Below are positions 25,263 to 35,121 of a stretch of 64,000 nt of DNA, piece after piece. Within the stretch, counting starts at the first letter, position 1, and each line of letters opens with the position of its first letter. This DNA is from an uncultured Bacteroidales bacterium (GTDB lineage: Bacteria > Bacteroidota > Bacteroidia > Bacteroidales > UBA932), in the NCBI GenBank assembly GCA_900319485.1, contig ONOQ01000002.1, forward strand, positions 42,503 through 106,502, read 5' to 3'. The notes beneath the pieces were generated by a model. That model saw only the letters and a program-made list of their open reading frames with translations. It searched no databases and was not told where the DNA came from. A program made the translations under genes and the position numbers.

Positions 25263-26396
25263 CTATTTGTACAGTTCAGGGAGGTCATTTTCAAGTAAAA
25301 TGTCCTCCCTTGCTGTAAAGGAGAGGTAATCGGACTCGGAGTAGCAGCCCCTGTAGGCGTTGAAGTAATGGCTCTCCGGCGGAATACCGCCGTTTCTCCA
25401 TACAACCACAAAGGAAAGGCCCTTGTCCCTGATTGCGGGATAAAGGGTGCCCGTCCACCACTCCTTATTATAATAGGAGGAATGGGCGGGATTGTTGTTC
25501 TCTATTCCGCATTCCGTAAGGGCGGCTATCTTGCCCTTTTCCGCGGCTATATCGGCTATCATACCGCAGAGGTAGGGCACTTCCTCGGAGAAACGCCGGC
25601 CGTCGGCATCATAGGCATCAAGGCCGATTATATCCACGTACTCGTCCCCCGGCCAGAATTCAAGGTAGATGTCCCTGTACTTCTCACGGGGAGACCAGAT
25701 GAAATGGATAGCGTCCGGGGAATACGCGAAGAGAAGGTTGTCAAGGCCTTTGGTGTCCCTGAGATAAGTTACGGTAAACTGATAAAGGGCCTTGTACTGA
25801 TCGGCCGTGATGCTTCCCTTCCCCCACCAGAAGCCGTTTCCGGTGTGCTCGTGCCAGGGGCGGAAGATAACGGGGATCCTCTTCCCTTCCGGGGTGCGGA
25901 GGCTGTCGAAGAACGCGGCAAGCCTGTCCATCCACTCAAGGAACAACTGATGCTTCTCCCCGCCCGGGAGGATGGCCCCGGCGGCCGGGGTGTTGTCCCA
26001 GGCATTTTTCATAGTGACGGGATTGTTGCAGTGCCAGGAAACCTCATTCAGGGCGCCGCGTGAATACGCCGCCTGGATGTGTTTCCGGATGGCGTCAAAG
26101 GACTCCCCGTCTATGTTACTCGGATGGTCCAGTTCAAGATCGGCAATCTCCCAGCCGCAAACGGCCGGATGGCTTCCGGTAAGTTCCTTGGTGTCGGACC
26201 TTGAGATGCTTCCGTCATCGGCCCAGCGCGCGCCTTCAGAAATGCCGTAGGAAGTAGGACTCTGCGCCCCCAGCATAATGCCCTTTGAGCGCAGTTCACC
26301 CATATTTTCAAGAAGAACGGCCGCCGGCCCCTTTTCCACGCAGGTGCAGGAAAGAAGGGCCAGTGACGCTAAAACAGACAGTGCGATGCTTCTCAT
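25263..26396 (-). CDS. GH26 endo-beta-mannanase-type lipoprotein, copy 1
   Basis: A 377-residue protein. The lipoprotein signal (LASLALLSCTC) precedes a single GH26 barrel with HPAVCGWEIADLEL, WHCNNPV, the acid/base motif FRPWHEHTGNGFWWG (Glu183) and the nucleophile in ALTECGIENN (Glu295). GH26 enzymes mostly cut beta-1,4-mannans, and exo-acting mannobiohydrolases are also known. The gene overlaps the SusE-like stop by 4 nt and ends the mannan-type operon. The second GH26 at the front of the operon is clearly related; one may act at the surface and the other in the periplasm, as in characterised mannan loci. Confidence 0.92.
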   Translation of the reverse strand: MRSIALSVLASLALLSCTCVEKGPAAVLLENMGELRSKGIMLGAQSPTSYGISEGARWADDGSISRSDTKELTGSHPAVCGWEIADLELDHPSNIDGESFDAIRKHIQAAYSRGALNEVSWHCNNPVTMKNAWDNTPAAGAILPGGEKHQLFLEWMDRLAAFFDSLRTPEGKRIPVIFRPWHEHTGNGFWWGKGSITADQYKALYQFTVTYLRDTKGLDNLLFAYSPDAIHFIWSPREKYRDIYLEFWPGDEYVDIIGLDAYDADGRRFSEEVPYLCGMIADIAAEKGKIAALTECGIENNNPAHSSYYNKEWWTGTLYPAIRDKGLSFVVVWRNGGIPPESHYFNAYRGCYSESDYLSFTAREDILLENDLPELYK

Positions 26397-28348
26397 TTCA
26401 CGGAAGCGGCAAGGACAAGGACCATAGAGGTTATGTCGAAGGAAATGTTATACACGGCATCCGGATAACCTTCCTGACCGGGGAAGATCTGCGGCGGATC
26501 TCCGCCTTCGTCGTGGAAGGCAAGATGGATACCGTCGGCCTCATAACCGCCGCCCTTGTAGGTGTAGCAAACGTCCCAGTTGTTCTTTTCCGTGTAGATG
26601 CGGAAACCTGCGTCGTCGTTGTCGCCAAAGGCCATCTCGATATCATAAGCCGTGTAGATTCCGCCTTCGCCCTTTGAGAGCACAAGGGAGTCGGTGAATG
26701 ACCACTGGGGAGAGAAGCAGCCGCCCACAAGATAGAGGATGTCCGGTCCGGGGAAATCCGCTCCTTCCTTAATGGCGGTAAGTTTCATCTCATTGAGGTC
26801 TACGGTAATGGTGTATTTGCCGGGGATGGTGTAGCCAAGGCGGCCAAGGTACACCTGGGTGTCTTCAACGCCGGCAGATGCCTTATACTTCTCGCCGTCC
26901 ACAAGGATGATGTTGTCGTGAGTGGAATTCTCAAGGTCCATTCCGTACCAGGGACCTGCCCAGGCAAGGCCGGAATAGATCTTGAAGCCGTTCCAGTCTT
27001 CCATTCCGCTGAAAATGATACCCTCGGCCTTATAAACTCCTTCCGCTATGCCGGGAAGCGCAAGTTCCTCCGTATAGCCCCAGTTGGCTGCGGAGAAGCA
27101 TCCGCCAAGGAGGTAGAGTTTTTCAGGGAATTCGGGGGCGCCTTCTATGAGGGTGAAGGTTGCAACCATAGAACCAAAGTCCATTGCAATGTCATAGGTG
27201 CCGTCCTCGTAGCCAAGTATTCCGGGATAGAACTGGGGCATCTCGGAATCCTCAACCTTCTGGATCTTGACGTTGTCCTTTGTGGCGTCATCGGCCATGG
27301 CGAAATAGGAACTGTAGGTTTCCGGGCCAAGCCATACCTTGAATCCAAGGGGATTCTCGGTGGTGCCGAAGGCCATCTTCACGCCCTTGGCCTCATATTT
27401 TTTGTCGGACACTTTGTCAAGGGTGGTGCCGTCCAGAGGGTTCCATCCCCATTCGAAGCAACTTCCCACCATATAGAGTTTGTCCGGGAGCGGAGCCTCA
27501 GGGAGATCTCCCTTGCGGGTGATCTTTACCTTGAGGTCATTGAGGTTGGCTTCAATGTCATACACGCCGTTGGTATAGCCTGCGGGAGCGGGCAGGAACT
27601 GGGTGTCCTGCATCCCATCCTCAACAATGACTGCGTCTCCGAATGTTTCCGATGCGGGATCCTGGCCGATGAAACGGGTGTCTTCCTCACCGCGTGAGAA
27701 ATACAGTTTGAATCCGGCGTTAAGGCTCTGGGGAAGGACGCGGAGAGGAACTTCCGATGCCTTGTAAACGTTATTGCCGTCATTAGGAAGTTCCAGGGCC
27801 TCAGAAAGATCCCATCCGTAAGGGGTTGCAGCGCCAACAAGATAAAGGGCGCGGGGTCCTTCAAAGGTGGCCTTGTAAAGGGTTACGGTAACCGTCACCT
27901 TGTTGGAGAGTTGGGACTCGTAGGTGCCTTTATCGGCCACGGCATATACCCCGAACACTATCTTTCCTTCTTCCTCTATCCCAAGTTTGGCGGCAAGGAC
28001 ATTGAGTTCCTCGCCGGTAAAGGCCTTCTGGAGATTCTTCCCGGCCGCATATTTCTGGGGATCCGTGAAGAGGTCCTTGCCGTCGGCATTTGCATAGAGG
28101 GTGTAGGAAACGGGCTCCGTGTCTCCCTCGGAAAGGCCGGATGTCCAGGAGAGTCTGAGGGCTTCCTGCGCGGCCGATGCCTCGTCAAGGGTCACTGCGG
28201 TCTTATCGGCCTGAAGGGTGGGCGCCGCCAGCGTTTTTCCGGAAGGGGTCTTGTCCTCTCCCCCGCCGGGAGTGTTTGCCTCCGGCTTCTGGCAGGAGAA
28301 AGTGAGGAGGGCGCCTAATGCGGCCGCAAGGAATAGTGCTTTTTTCAT
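26393..28348 (-). CDS. SusE/SusF-like outer-membrane glycan-binding lipoprotein with four repeated modules
   Basis: A 651-residue lipoprotein (LLTFSCQK) with an N-terminal SusE domain (about 40-155: LQADKTAVTLDEASAAQEAL, LSWTSG). Four modules of about 115 residues follow. They open with LYLVGAATPYGW, LYMVGSCFEWGW, LYLLGGCFSAANWGY and LYLVGGCFSPQWSF, each with an aromatic-rich beta-sandwich and a GKYTI- or GTYDI-type strand. Such tandem modules bind polysaccharide at the cell surface without cleaving it. It is cotranscribed with SusC and SusD. The GH26 downstream starts within its stop codon. Confidence 0.9.
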   Translation of the reverse strand: MKKALFLAAALGALLTFSCQKPEANTPGGGEDKTPSGKTLAAPTLQADKTAVTLDEASAAQEALRLSWTSGLSEGDTEPVSYTLYANADGKDLFTDPQKYAAGKNLQKAFTGEELNVLAAKLGIEEEGKIVFGVYAVADKGTYESQLSNKVTVTVTLYKATFEGPRALYLVGAATPYGWDLSEALELPNDGNNVYKASEVPLRVLPQSLNAGFKLYFSRGEEDTRFIGQDPASETFGDAVIVEDGMQDTQFLPAPAGYTNGVYDIEANLNDLKVKITRKGDLPEAPLPDKLYMVGSCFEWGWNPLDGTTLDKVSDKKYEAKGVKMAFGTTENPLGFKVWLGPETYSSYFAMADDATKDNVKIQKVEDSEMPQFYPGILGYEDGTYDIAMDFGSMVATFTLIEGAPEFPEKLYLLGGCFSAANWGYTEELALPGIAEGVYKAEGIIFSGMEDWNGFKIYSGLAWAGPWYGMDLENSTHDNIILVDGEKYKASAGVEDTQVYLGRLGYTIPGKYTITVDLNEMKLTAIKEGADFPGPDILYLVGGCFSPQWSFTDSLVLSKGEGGIYTAYDIEMAFGDNDDAGFRIYTEKNNWDVCYTYKGGGYEADGIHLAFHDEGGDPPQIFPGQEGYPDAVYNISFDITSMVLVLAASVK

Positions 28349-28360
28349 TGTGATATTGGG

Positions 28361-29257
28361 TTATTTGATTTTGTATACAACGTAGAAGAGTTCCACGGAA
28401 CTGCGCCACATATTGTCATAGAAGCCGTTCTGGGACGGTTCCTTTCCGGCATCCGGGAGGATGAAGCGGAACGTGACGTTGTCCCCTTCCGTGCCGAATA
28501 TCATAGTGGAGGTGATGTTGTCCTTTGTGATTTCCATCTGGCCTGTTGTGAGGTCCAGTTTCCACTGGCTCTCCCCGGGATGGAGAAGGTGCCTAAGGCG
28601 AGGATCCATATCCAGTGGCGCCTCAATGGAGTAAGGGGGATATACGCCCCAGAAATGGCCGTACTCTCCGTCCTTGCCGGCGGTGTGCTCCATCTTTCCA
28701 AGGAGGGTGTTGTCCTGGGGCTCCGGGTCCATACTTATTATTATATGGTCGTCGTACTCCGGAAGGCCATAGTTCCCGAACTCCGCGCCGCTCAGTTGGG
28801 TGGTCCAGGAGCCGTCTCCTGAGCCGCTCACGCGCTGGTTGCAGAAGAGTTTCACTTCAATAATGCGCCATTCTCCCACATAGAAGGGATCGTAGGTTTC
28901 AAGGTAGATGTACCAGTCAAGGGTTTTTCCGGATTCGGACGTGACGGTTATCTTTGCCCTTCTTTCAGGGTTACTGAAATTGAGGGTGCCGCCCTTCCCC
29001 ACGCTTGGAGTGGCGCCTTCCGACACCACAATTCCCTCCACGGGCACTGCGGCGTAGGGGTAATCGGCCATAGCCATTACGTAAACGGTGGCGCTGCACT
29101 CGTCCTCGTCCCTCTCTATGACGGCCTTTCCAAGCTGGCCCTTGATCTTTATCTCAAGGAGGGATCGCTCGTTGCCGGGGAGCGTCCTGTCAATGGTTTT
29201 AGTGCAGGAGGTCAGCGCCAGAAGGGCTGCTGCTGCAAGTATCAATCCTCTTCTCAT
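28361..29257 (-). CDS. putative surface glycan-binding lipoprotein of the mannan-type locus
   Basis: A 298-residue lipoprotein (LLALTSCTK). It has an N-terminal Ig-like strand region (SLLEIKIKGQLGKAVIERDEDE, about 30-130) and a C-terminal beta domain (about 130-298) rich in aromatics (VYPPYSIEAP, WKLDLTTG, FYDNMW). It may be related to DUF5018-type proteins, but I do not recognise it firmly. It sits 3 nt after the SusD stop, where many mannan loci encode a non-catalytic binding protein. That role is inferred from position and secretion only. Confidence 0.6.
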   Translation of the reverse strand: MRRGLILAAAALLALTSCTKTIDRTLPGNERSLLEIKIKGQLGKAVIERDEDECSATVYVMAMADYPYAAVPVEGIVVSEGATPSVGKGGTLNFSNPERRAKITVTSESGKTLDWYIYLETYDPFYVGEWRIIEVKLFCNQRVSGSGDGSWTTQLSGAEFGNYGLPEYDDHIIISMDPEPQDNTLLGKMEHTAGKDGEYGHFWGVYPPYSIEAPLDMDPRLRHLLHPGESQWKLDLTTGQMEITKDNITSTMIFGTEGDNVTFRFILPDAGKEPSQNGFYDNMWRSSVELFYVVYKIK

Positions 29258-29260
29258 AGC

Positions 29261-30769
29261 CTAGTTGTTGTTTGAAGAAGGAACATTGGGATTGAGGTCT
29301 ACCTCCCTCTGGGGGATGGGATAGAAGGCGGCCTCTTCCTCAGTGAGGCTGCCGGCCTCCTGGACGGTCTTGGTGACGCTTGCGGTGCGCCTGAGGTCAA
29401 AGAGGCGGTTGCCCTCGAAGGCAAGTTCGCGTTTTCGCTCGTCAATGACGGCTTTACGGAAATCGGCCAGGGAAAGACCGGGAGTAAGGGGGCCGATTCC
29501 CGCCCTTCCCCTGATGGCGTCCACAAGGGGATAGCCTTCCTCCGGACCCGCTGCCTCGGCAAGCACAAGGGCTATGTCGGAGAAGCGGATGAGGTAAGGG
29601 CGGGCGCTGGTGCGCTCTCCTATGAAATCCGGATCCACGTACTTTGAGGTGAAGTAGCCGCGTACGGGAGAAGGGGTGACCTCCACGCCGTACTGGTTGT
29701 AGATGGCCCTGTGGATGAGTTCCGTGCGGCGCTTGTCCGTGGTGAGGTAGGTGGAAGTGACAAAATTGTCGCCTATCAGGAACACGCCCCATCCGTTGCC
29801 GTTCCCCTTTTCAAGAGTGCCGTCAGGGTACTTAATGAAGATGGGGATGGAACTGTTGTTGGGGAGGAACTGGAGGGGGATCTTGGTGTACATGCCCTCG
29901 TGGGTGCCGCTGCGGTCCGTGGACATAATGAATATGTGCTCCGGGCCGTCAGGGGCGTATACGTTGTAGATGTGCCTGAGGTCAGGGTCAAAGCCGTATA
30001 ACGTGGGATAGTCCTGGACAACGTGACGGGCGTAATCGGCCGCCCTGGCGTATGTATCGGCCACATTTATGTCCATATCCTTATATCCCGGGGCGCCGTA
30101 GTCCTTTGACGATGCAAGGGTTAGGTAAACCTTTGAAAGGAGGGCCTGCGCCGCCGCCTTGTCCACGCGGCCGAAGACCTTATTGGGCTCCAGTCTTCCT
30201 ATTGCGGCCTCGCAGTCCTTAATGATCTGGTCATAGAGTTCCCTGATGCTTCCGGCAAGGGGGGATGTGGTCTGCTCCAGCGAAGAGATGGGCTTAAGGG
30301 TGACGGGGCACCTTCCGAACGTACGCACAAGGCTGAAGTAGTTCCAGGCCCTCAGGAACAGGGCCTCACCCACGATTCGGTTGCGGACGCTCTCCGGGAG
30401 GGAACCGCCGTCAATCCTGTCTATCACCATATTGGCCCTGTTTATGCCGATATAGCAGTACTTGTAGTAGTACTGGGTCAGTTCCGTATTTGGAGTGACG
30501 GTCCAGTTCTCCAGCATATGGATGTCGCCGGGTTCGTCGGACTTGGGGTACATATCGTCCGTGGGGATGTCTCCCACATACCATATGCCCCTCAGGTACT
30601 CAAGATAATTGAGGGCGTTGTAGGCATACATAAGGCCGGATTCCGCATCTTCCTCGGTCTTGTAGAAATTGTCTCCGGAATAGAAGCCGTAAGGGGTTTC
30701 CTGGAGCGAGCAGGCGCCGGTGAGAACCAGTAGTGCCGCTGCGGCGGTTGCAAGTATAGTCTTTCTCAT
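29261..30769 (-). CDS. SusD/RagB-type outer-membrane glycan-binding lipoprotein
   Basis: A 502-residue lipoprotein (LLVLTGACSLQETPYGFYSGDNFY) of typical SusD length. It shows INRANMVIDRI, the helix FLRAWNYFSLVRTFGRCPV, YLIRFSDIALVLAEAAG and the C-terminal FRKAVIDERKRELAFEGNRLFDLRR. It pairs with the SusC gene that ends 6 nt upstream. By context it delivers mannan or galactomannan oligosaccharides. Confidence 0.96.
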   Translation of the reverse strand: MRKTILATAAAALLVLTGACSLQETPYGFYSGDNFYKTEEDAESGLMYAYNALNYLEYLRGIWYVGDIPTDDMYPKSDEPGDIHMLENWTVTPNTELTQYYYKYCYIGINRANMVIDRIDGGSLPESVRNRIVGEALFLRAWNYFSLVRTFGRCPVTLKPISSLEQTTSPLAGSIRELYDQIIKDCEAAIGRLEPNKVFGRVDKAAAQALLSKVYLTLASSKDYGAPGYKDMDINVADTYARAADYARHVVQDYPTLYGFDPDLRHIYNVYAPDGPEHIFIMSTDRSGTHEGMYTKIPLQFLPNNSSIPIFIKYPDGTLEKGNGNGWGVFLIGDNFVTSTYLTTDKRRTELIHRAIYNQYGVEVTPSPVRGYFTSKYVDPDFIGERTSARPYLIRFSDIALVLAEAAGPEEGYPLVDAIRGRAGIGPLTPGLSLADFRKAVIDERKRELAFEGNRLFDLRRTASVTKTVQEAGSLTEEEAAFYPIPQREVDLNPNVPSSNNN

Positions 30770-30775
30770 AGCGCT

Positions 30776-33700
30776 CTAGAATTGAATGTCAATGCCCATA
30801 GTGAATTTGCGGAACTTGGGGTAGCCGCCCCAGTAGATGCCGTCAAGGCCCACCTCCGGGTCAAAACCGTCAAAGCGGGTGAAGGTGTAGAGGTTGTCTA
30901 TGTTGCCGTAAAGGCGTATGCTCTTAAGCCACTTCCTGTCCAGGCGGAAGTCGTAGGAGAGGCTTATGTTCTGGATCCTCAGGAAGGAACCGTCCTGGAT
31001 GAAGTAATCGGAGAGGTAATACTGCCTTATGCTGTTAAGGCTGGGGAAATCCGTGGACGGATTGTCCGGGGTCCAGCGCTTTGACTTTACGCGCGGGCTG
31101 TAAGTGTAGCCGTTGTAAAGGACGTCGTTTCCAAACACCCCGTAAAGGAAGACGGAGAGGGAAAGGTTCTTCCAGGACGCCCTGAGGTTCAGGCTGGCGG
31201 TGAGATCCGGGTTAGGGTCTCCAATGATGCAGCGGTCCTTTGAGGTGATGGCAAAGTCTCCGTCAAGATCGGCATACTTTAACTCTCCCGGACGGTCCAG
31301 AAGGGCGCTGGGGTCTATGAAACCGGGATTCTCCCCTTCCTGGATTATGCCGTCAACCTTGTAGCCGTAGAAGATGTTCATAGGCTGGCCCTCCGCCAGG
31401 ATGCTTGCGTTCTGGTTGAACATTGAGATGGCGGGGCCGGTAACCTCGTAGAGCATTCCGGTGCGCTGATCCGTGGAAAGGCCGCTGGAAATGGCGTCTC
31501 CAAGGTGGAGCACCTTGTTTCTGTTGGCCGATAAAACCACTCCCGCGGAGAAAGTCCAGTCACGGGTGGAGACTATGTCGCCGTCAAGGGTTATCTCAAA
31601 GCCCCTGTTCTCCACGGTTCCGTCGTTCACCCATATTTTGTCGTAACTTGATGACAGCGGCAGGTACTTCTCCCTCAGGAGGTTGTACGTGTTCTTGTAG
31701 TATATATCGGCCGTAAGCCTTAAGCGGCTGTTGAAGGCCGATATATCCACGCCTAAATCGGCCTGGGCGGTGGTCTCCCACTTAAGGTCAGGGTTCATGA
31801 TGCCGCCCCACACCATATAGCGGTCGTTGGCGCCGGTCCTGCCGACTTCATAGCCGGGGCCTATCACCGTCATCCACTTGTCCGAGTGGTAGAATTTCTC
31901 GGAGCCGTAGCGGTCAAGTGTCTGGTAGGAATTGATGCCCTGGTTGCCGGAGATGCCGTAACTTGCCCTCCACTTAAATTCCGTGAGCCAGGTGAGATCC
32001 TCCATCCAGGGCTCCTTGTGCATCTTCCAACTGAGGGCGCCGGAGGGGAAGAAGCCCCATTTGTTGTTGCGGCCGAACTTTGTGGAACCGTCGGCCCTCA
32101 CAGTGAATGTGAAAAGGTAGCGGTCAAGGAGCGAATAATTGGCCCTGCCGTAGAAGGAGAGCAGTTTTGAGACGTAGTAGCCGTCGTTGTAGATCTGCCT
32201 CAGTTCAGGGTCTCCGGCGTTCATATCCTCGTTGCCAAGGACGTCGTTCACAAAGCCGCGGGCCGTGGTGTAGAGGCCGCGGTTCTGCTCATAGTTGAAG
32301 GAATGGCCGGCCATAAGGGTAAGGTTATGGGCCGTGCCGAACTTCCGGTTCCAGGTAAGGTAGGTCTCCGAAAGGAGGTCCTGGTACACGCTCATATTGA
32401 TCTTGGCTATGCCGCCGTTGTCAAAGGCGTCCTGGGAGGTTGTACGGGCCTCATAGATGTCCTGGACGGAGGTCTTGTAGCGGTAGTCAAGTTGGGTGTG
32501 GAGTTTCAGGCCTTCAAGGATTTCCCAGTCCAGGGCGCCGGAAACAAGAAAATCCCGGCCCTTGGTGTTGTCCTTCTTGTCCCTCAGGGCAATGAGCGGG
32601 TGGGAGAAATCCGTGGGACCGGCGGTCCAGAACGTGACGCCGTCTTCCTCATACACCGGCCAGAGGGGGTTTCGGCCATACTCAAGGCCGTTGCACACGT
32701 TCCTCTCCGTGAAGGAGAACACGTTGTAAGTTGAGAATACGAGGGACGGGAGGATATTGTATTTGTAGCCAAGGTTCAGGTTGAGCCTGCTGTAGTCGTC
32801 CTTCTTGTAGATACCGTTGTCGGAGAAGTAGTTGACGTTAAGGTTGAGGGCCGATTTTCCCGTTGCGCTGTTTACGGAAACCGTGGTGCTGTTTGTAACC
32901 GGCGTACGGAGGCAGAGGTCCACCCAGTTGGTGTTGGACCAGTCTCCGTTCTGGATTTCCATAAGTGAGGGATAGTAGATGCCGCCTATTGTCTGGCCGA
33001 TATACAGCGGATTGAGCCCGGCATTCACCATTTCCTCGTTGGTGACCTGGGCCATGGTCATGGGGTTGTACCAGATGTCAAGTTTGTCGGAAAGCGTGCT
33101 TATTAGCGTCTGGTGCTTTACAGTTGCCGTTGTGATGCCCTCAGCGGCATTTTTGGTGGTGACAAGGATAACGCCGTTTGCGCCCCTTGAGCCGTATATG
33201 GCGGAGGCCGATGCATCCTTGAGGATCTCAATGGACTCTATGTCCGAGGTATTGATCTGGGTGAGCGCGCCGGCGTCTCCCATAGGGAATCCGTTCACCA
33301 CCACAAGAGGGGTGTTGGAGCCGTTGATGGAGGAATTACCGCGGATTCTCACCGTAGATGCGGCGCCGGGGTCCTGGGAACTGTTCACCACCTGAAGGCC
33401 CGCCGCGCGGCCCTGCAGGAGACCGTCCACGGATGTGGCCGACAGATCCGATATGGCCTCCATCTTCACGGAAGCCACGGAACCCGTCAGGTCACTCTTT
33501 TTCACGGCGCCGTAACCCACCACTATTACGTCGTCAAGGACGTTTGCGGTTATTGCCATCTGAACGTCCTTCACAGTACCGTCCGGGCCCACCACCTCTT
33601 CAAGGGTGTCATAGCCCACGAACCAGAACTGGAGGGTTTCCCCGGGGGCCGCGCTGAGGGTCCATCGGCCATTTTCATCCGTCACCGTACCTCTCTGCGA

Positions 33701-33835
33701 GCCAGGGACCACCACGCTCACTCCAATCATAGGGGTGCCGTCAAAGTCATAGACCGTGCCGCTCACAGGACGCACCTGGGCCTGTGTGATCACCGTCAGA
33801 AACAGCGCCAGCAGTGTCAGAAGTCTCTTATTCAT
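30776..33835 (-). CDS. SusC/RagA-type TonB-dependent outer-membrane receptor of the mannan-type locus
   Basis: A 1019-residue receptor. It has a signal peptide (MNKRLLTLLALFLTVITQAQ), a regulatory-like domain (VSGTVYDFDGTPMIGVSVVV), a TonB-box-like segment (LDDVIVVGYGAVKKSDLTG) and a plug with RIRGNSSINGSNTPLVVVNG and IEILKDASASAIYGSRGANG. The barrel ends in FTMGIDIQF. Its start overlaps the stop of the GH37-like gene by 4 nt, so translation is probably coupled. It is only distantly like the SusCs of the GalNAc-type locus, which supports a different substrate. Confidence 0.97.
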   Translation of the reverse strand: MNKRLLTLLALFLTVITQAQVRPVSGTVYDFDGTPMIGVSVVVPGSQRGTVTDENGRWTLSAAPGETLQFWFVGYDTLEEVVGPDGTVKDVQMAITANVLDDVIVVGYGAVKKSDLTGSVASVKMEAISDLSATSVDGLLQGRAAGLQVVNSSQDPGAASTVRIRGNSSINGSNTPLVVVNGFPMGDAGALTQINTSDIESIEILKDASASAIYGSRGANGVILVTTKNAAEGITTATVKHQTLISTLSDKLDIWYNPMTMAQVTNEEMVNAGLNPLYIGQTIGGIYYPSLMEIQNGDWSNTNWVDLCLRTPVTNSTTVSVNSATGKSALNLNVNYFSDNGIYKKDDYSRLNLNLGYKYNILPSLVFSTYNVFSFTERNVCNGLEYGRNPLWPVYEEDGVTFWTAGPTDFSHPLIALRDKKDNTKGRDFLVSGALDWEILEGLKLHTQLDYRYKTSVQDIYEARTTSQDAFDNGGIAKINMSVYQDLLSETYLTWNRKFGTAHNLTLMAGHSFNYEQNRGLYTTARGFVNDVLGNEDMNAGDPELRQIYNDGYYVSKLLSFYGRANYSLLDRYLFTFTVRADGSTKFGRNNKWGFFPSGALSWKMHKEPWMEDLTWLTEFKWRASYGISGNQGINSYQTLDRYGSEKFYHSDKWMTVIGPGYEVGRTGANDRYMVWGGIMNPDLKWETTAQADLGVDISAFNSRLRLTADIYYKNTYNLLREKYLPLSSSYDKIWVNDGTVENRGFEITLDGDIVSTRDWTFSAGVVLSANRNKVLHLGDAISSGLSTDQRTGMLYEVTGPAISMFNQNASILAEGQPMNIFYGYKVDGIIQEGENPGFIDPSALLDRPGELKYADLDGDFAITSKDRCIIGDPNPDLTASLNLRASWKNLSLSVFLYGVFGNDVLYNGYTYSPRVKSKRWTPDNPSTDFPSLNSIRQYYLSDYFIQDGSFLRIQNISLSYDFRLDRKWLKSIRLYGNIDNLYTFTRFDGFDPEVGLDGIYWGGYPKFRKFTMGIDIQF

Positions 33836-35121
33836 TTTTTCAGGTATTCGTCAAGACATACATACACGCCTGCCGTCCAGCCCATCATAGAAGGGGTGCC
33901 GTACTCCGACACGTTGGGGACCACCCCTGCGTCGCAGGTCATCTTCTCCCACAGTTTCTTGCTCTGGCCATAGAGACGCCCGGTGGCTGTCACCCATTTA
34001 TAGGCTATGCGCCTTGCATCAACCTTGTAACCGTACCGGTCAAGTCCCATGACGGTCATATACATAACGGGCGGCCAGGTGTGGGGGAAGGACCACTGGT
34101 ACGCATATTCATAACTGTCATTGGCGCAGACGGCGATTCCGGAAGGATACTCCAGCCTGGGGAGGGTCTTCCTCACGGTTTCCGCTTCTTCCTGGTCCAG
34201 GACCCCGAAGAAAAGAAGGGCAAAGGGGGCGGCGGAAAGTACCCGGGAGGGTTTCCTGTTAACCCAGTCAAAGTCACTGAACACTCCGTCCCTCAGGAGA
34301 TAGTACCTTATCCTCTGCTTCCTTAAGGCGGCGCGTTCTTTCCAGAGTTCCTCCTCTCCGTTTCCAAGGATGGCGGCAAAGCGGGCCATTGAAGTTTCCA
34401 CTCCGTAGAGGATGGCATTGAGGTCTACGGGGCAGAAATCCTCGCAGCGCCTGTCAAAGCGCGGGGTGAAATCCCAGCCGGACTCACATTCTGCAACGCA
34501 GTGGCGCCCAAACGCCTCCAGTTTCTCCCTGCTCCATCCCTTTTCACGGAAGTTGGTCCCAAGGCGCTTCCCGGCGGTTGTTATGAACTCCTGGATAAGT
34601 TTTTCATCGGCATCCCCGCCGTAACGGTTGAGGCCAAGGGGAGTCTGGCGTTTCTCCTGCCAGAAGGCGTATTCCTTCTCAAGCGTAGGATACGCCCTCT
34701 GGAGCCACAGGGTATCCTCCGTGGCATTGAAGACGCTTTCCACCATAGCGGCCGCAAACGGTGGCTGGGAACGGGACAGGTACCACAGCCTGCTGCCGTT
34801 TGGCATAAAGCCGTATTTGTCTATGAGGAAAAGGATGTCCTCCGTGTTGTCCCTTGCCTGCTCCACAAGGGAATCGGCAATGAGGCCCTCGTTGGTGAAG
34901 AAGGTGTCCCAGTAGTAAAGTTCCTGGAACCCGCCGTCTATGCAAGGCACGGTGTACGGCCTTGGAAGGCCTATCAGGGAATCCGGAGTGTCTTCGGGGT
35001 TAAACCTGACGGTCTTCTCCCAACTGGCCGATATATGCTTTCTGACCTTCCTGCTTATGCTTTTGGGGCCGCAGGAAGCCACTGCAAGGACGGCAAGTAT
35101 TAACAGTATTCTATTTCGCAT
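33832..35121 (-). CDS. GH37 trehalase-like lipoprotein
   Basis: A 429-residue protein. The start MRNRILLILAVLAVASCGPK gives a lipobox; the 50 upstream residues in frame overlap the GH26 coding region and look spurious. Trehalase marks are GGFQELYYWDTFF (signature 1), SRSQPPF (substrate Arg), ESGWDFTPRF (the catalytic Asp of GH37) and LWEKM (candidate base Glu). Signature 2 is altered: QWSFPHTWPP instead of the usual QWDxPxGWxP. It overlaps the upstream GH26 stop by 11 nt and SusC by 4 nt, so it belongs to the mannan-type operon. Alpha,alpha-trehalase is the family assignment; given context and motif change, another alpha-linked substrate is possible. Confidence 0.8.
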   Translation of the reverse strand: MRNRILLILAVLAVASCGPKSISRKVRKHISASWEKTVRFNPEDTPDSLIGLPRPYTVPCIDGGFQELYYWDTFFTNEGLIADSLVEQARDNTEDILFLIDKYGFMPNGSRLWYLSRSQPPFAAAMVESVFNATEDTLWLQRAYPTLEKEYAFWQEKRQTPLGLNRYGGDADEKLIQEFITTAGKRLGTNFREKGWSREKLEAFGRHCVAECESGWDFTPRFDRRCEDFCPVDLNAILYGVETSMARFAAILGNGEEELWKERAALRKQRIRYYLLRDGVFSDFDWVNRKPSRVLSAAPFALLFFGVLDQEEAETVRKTLPRLEYPSGIAVCANDSYEYAYQWSFPHTWPPVMYMTVMGLDRYGYKVDARRIAYKWVTATGRLYGQSKKLWEKMTCDAGVVPNVSEYGTPSMMGWTAGVYVCLDEYLKK

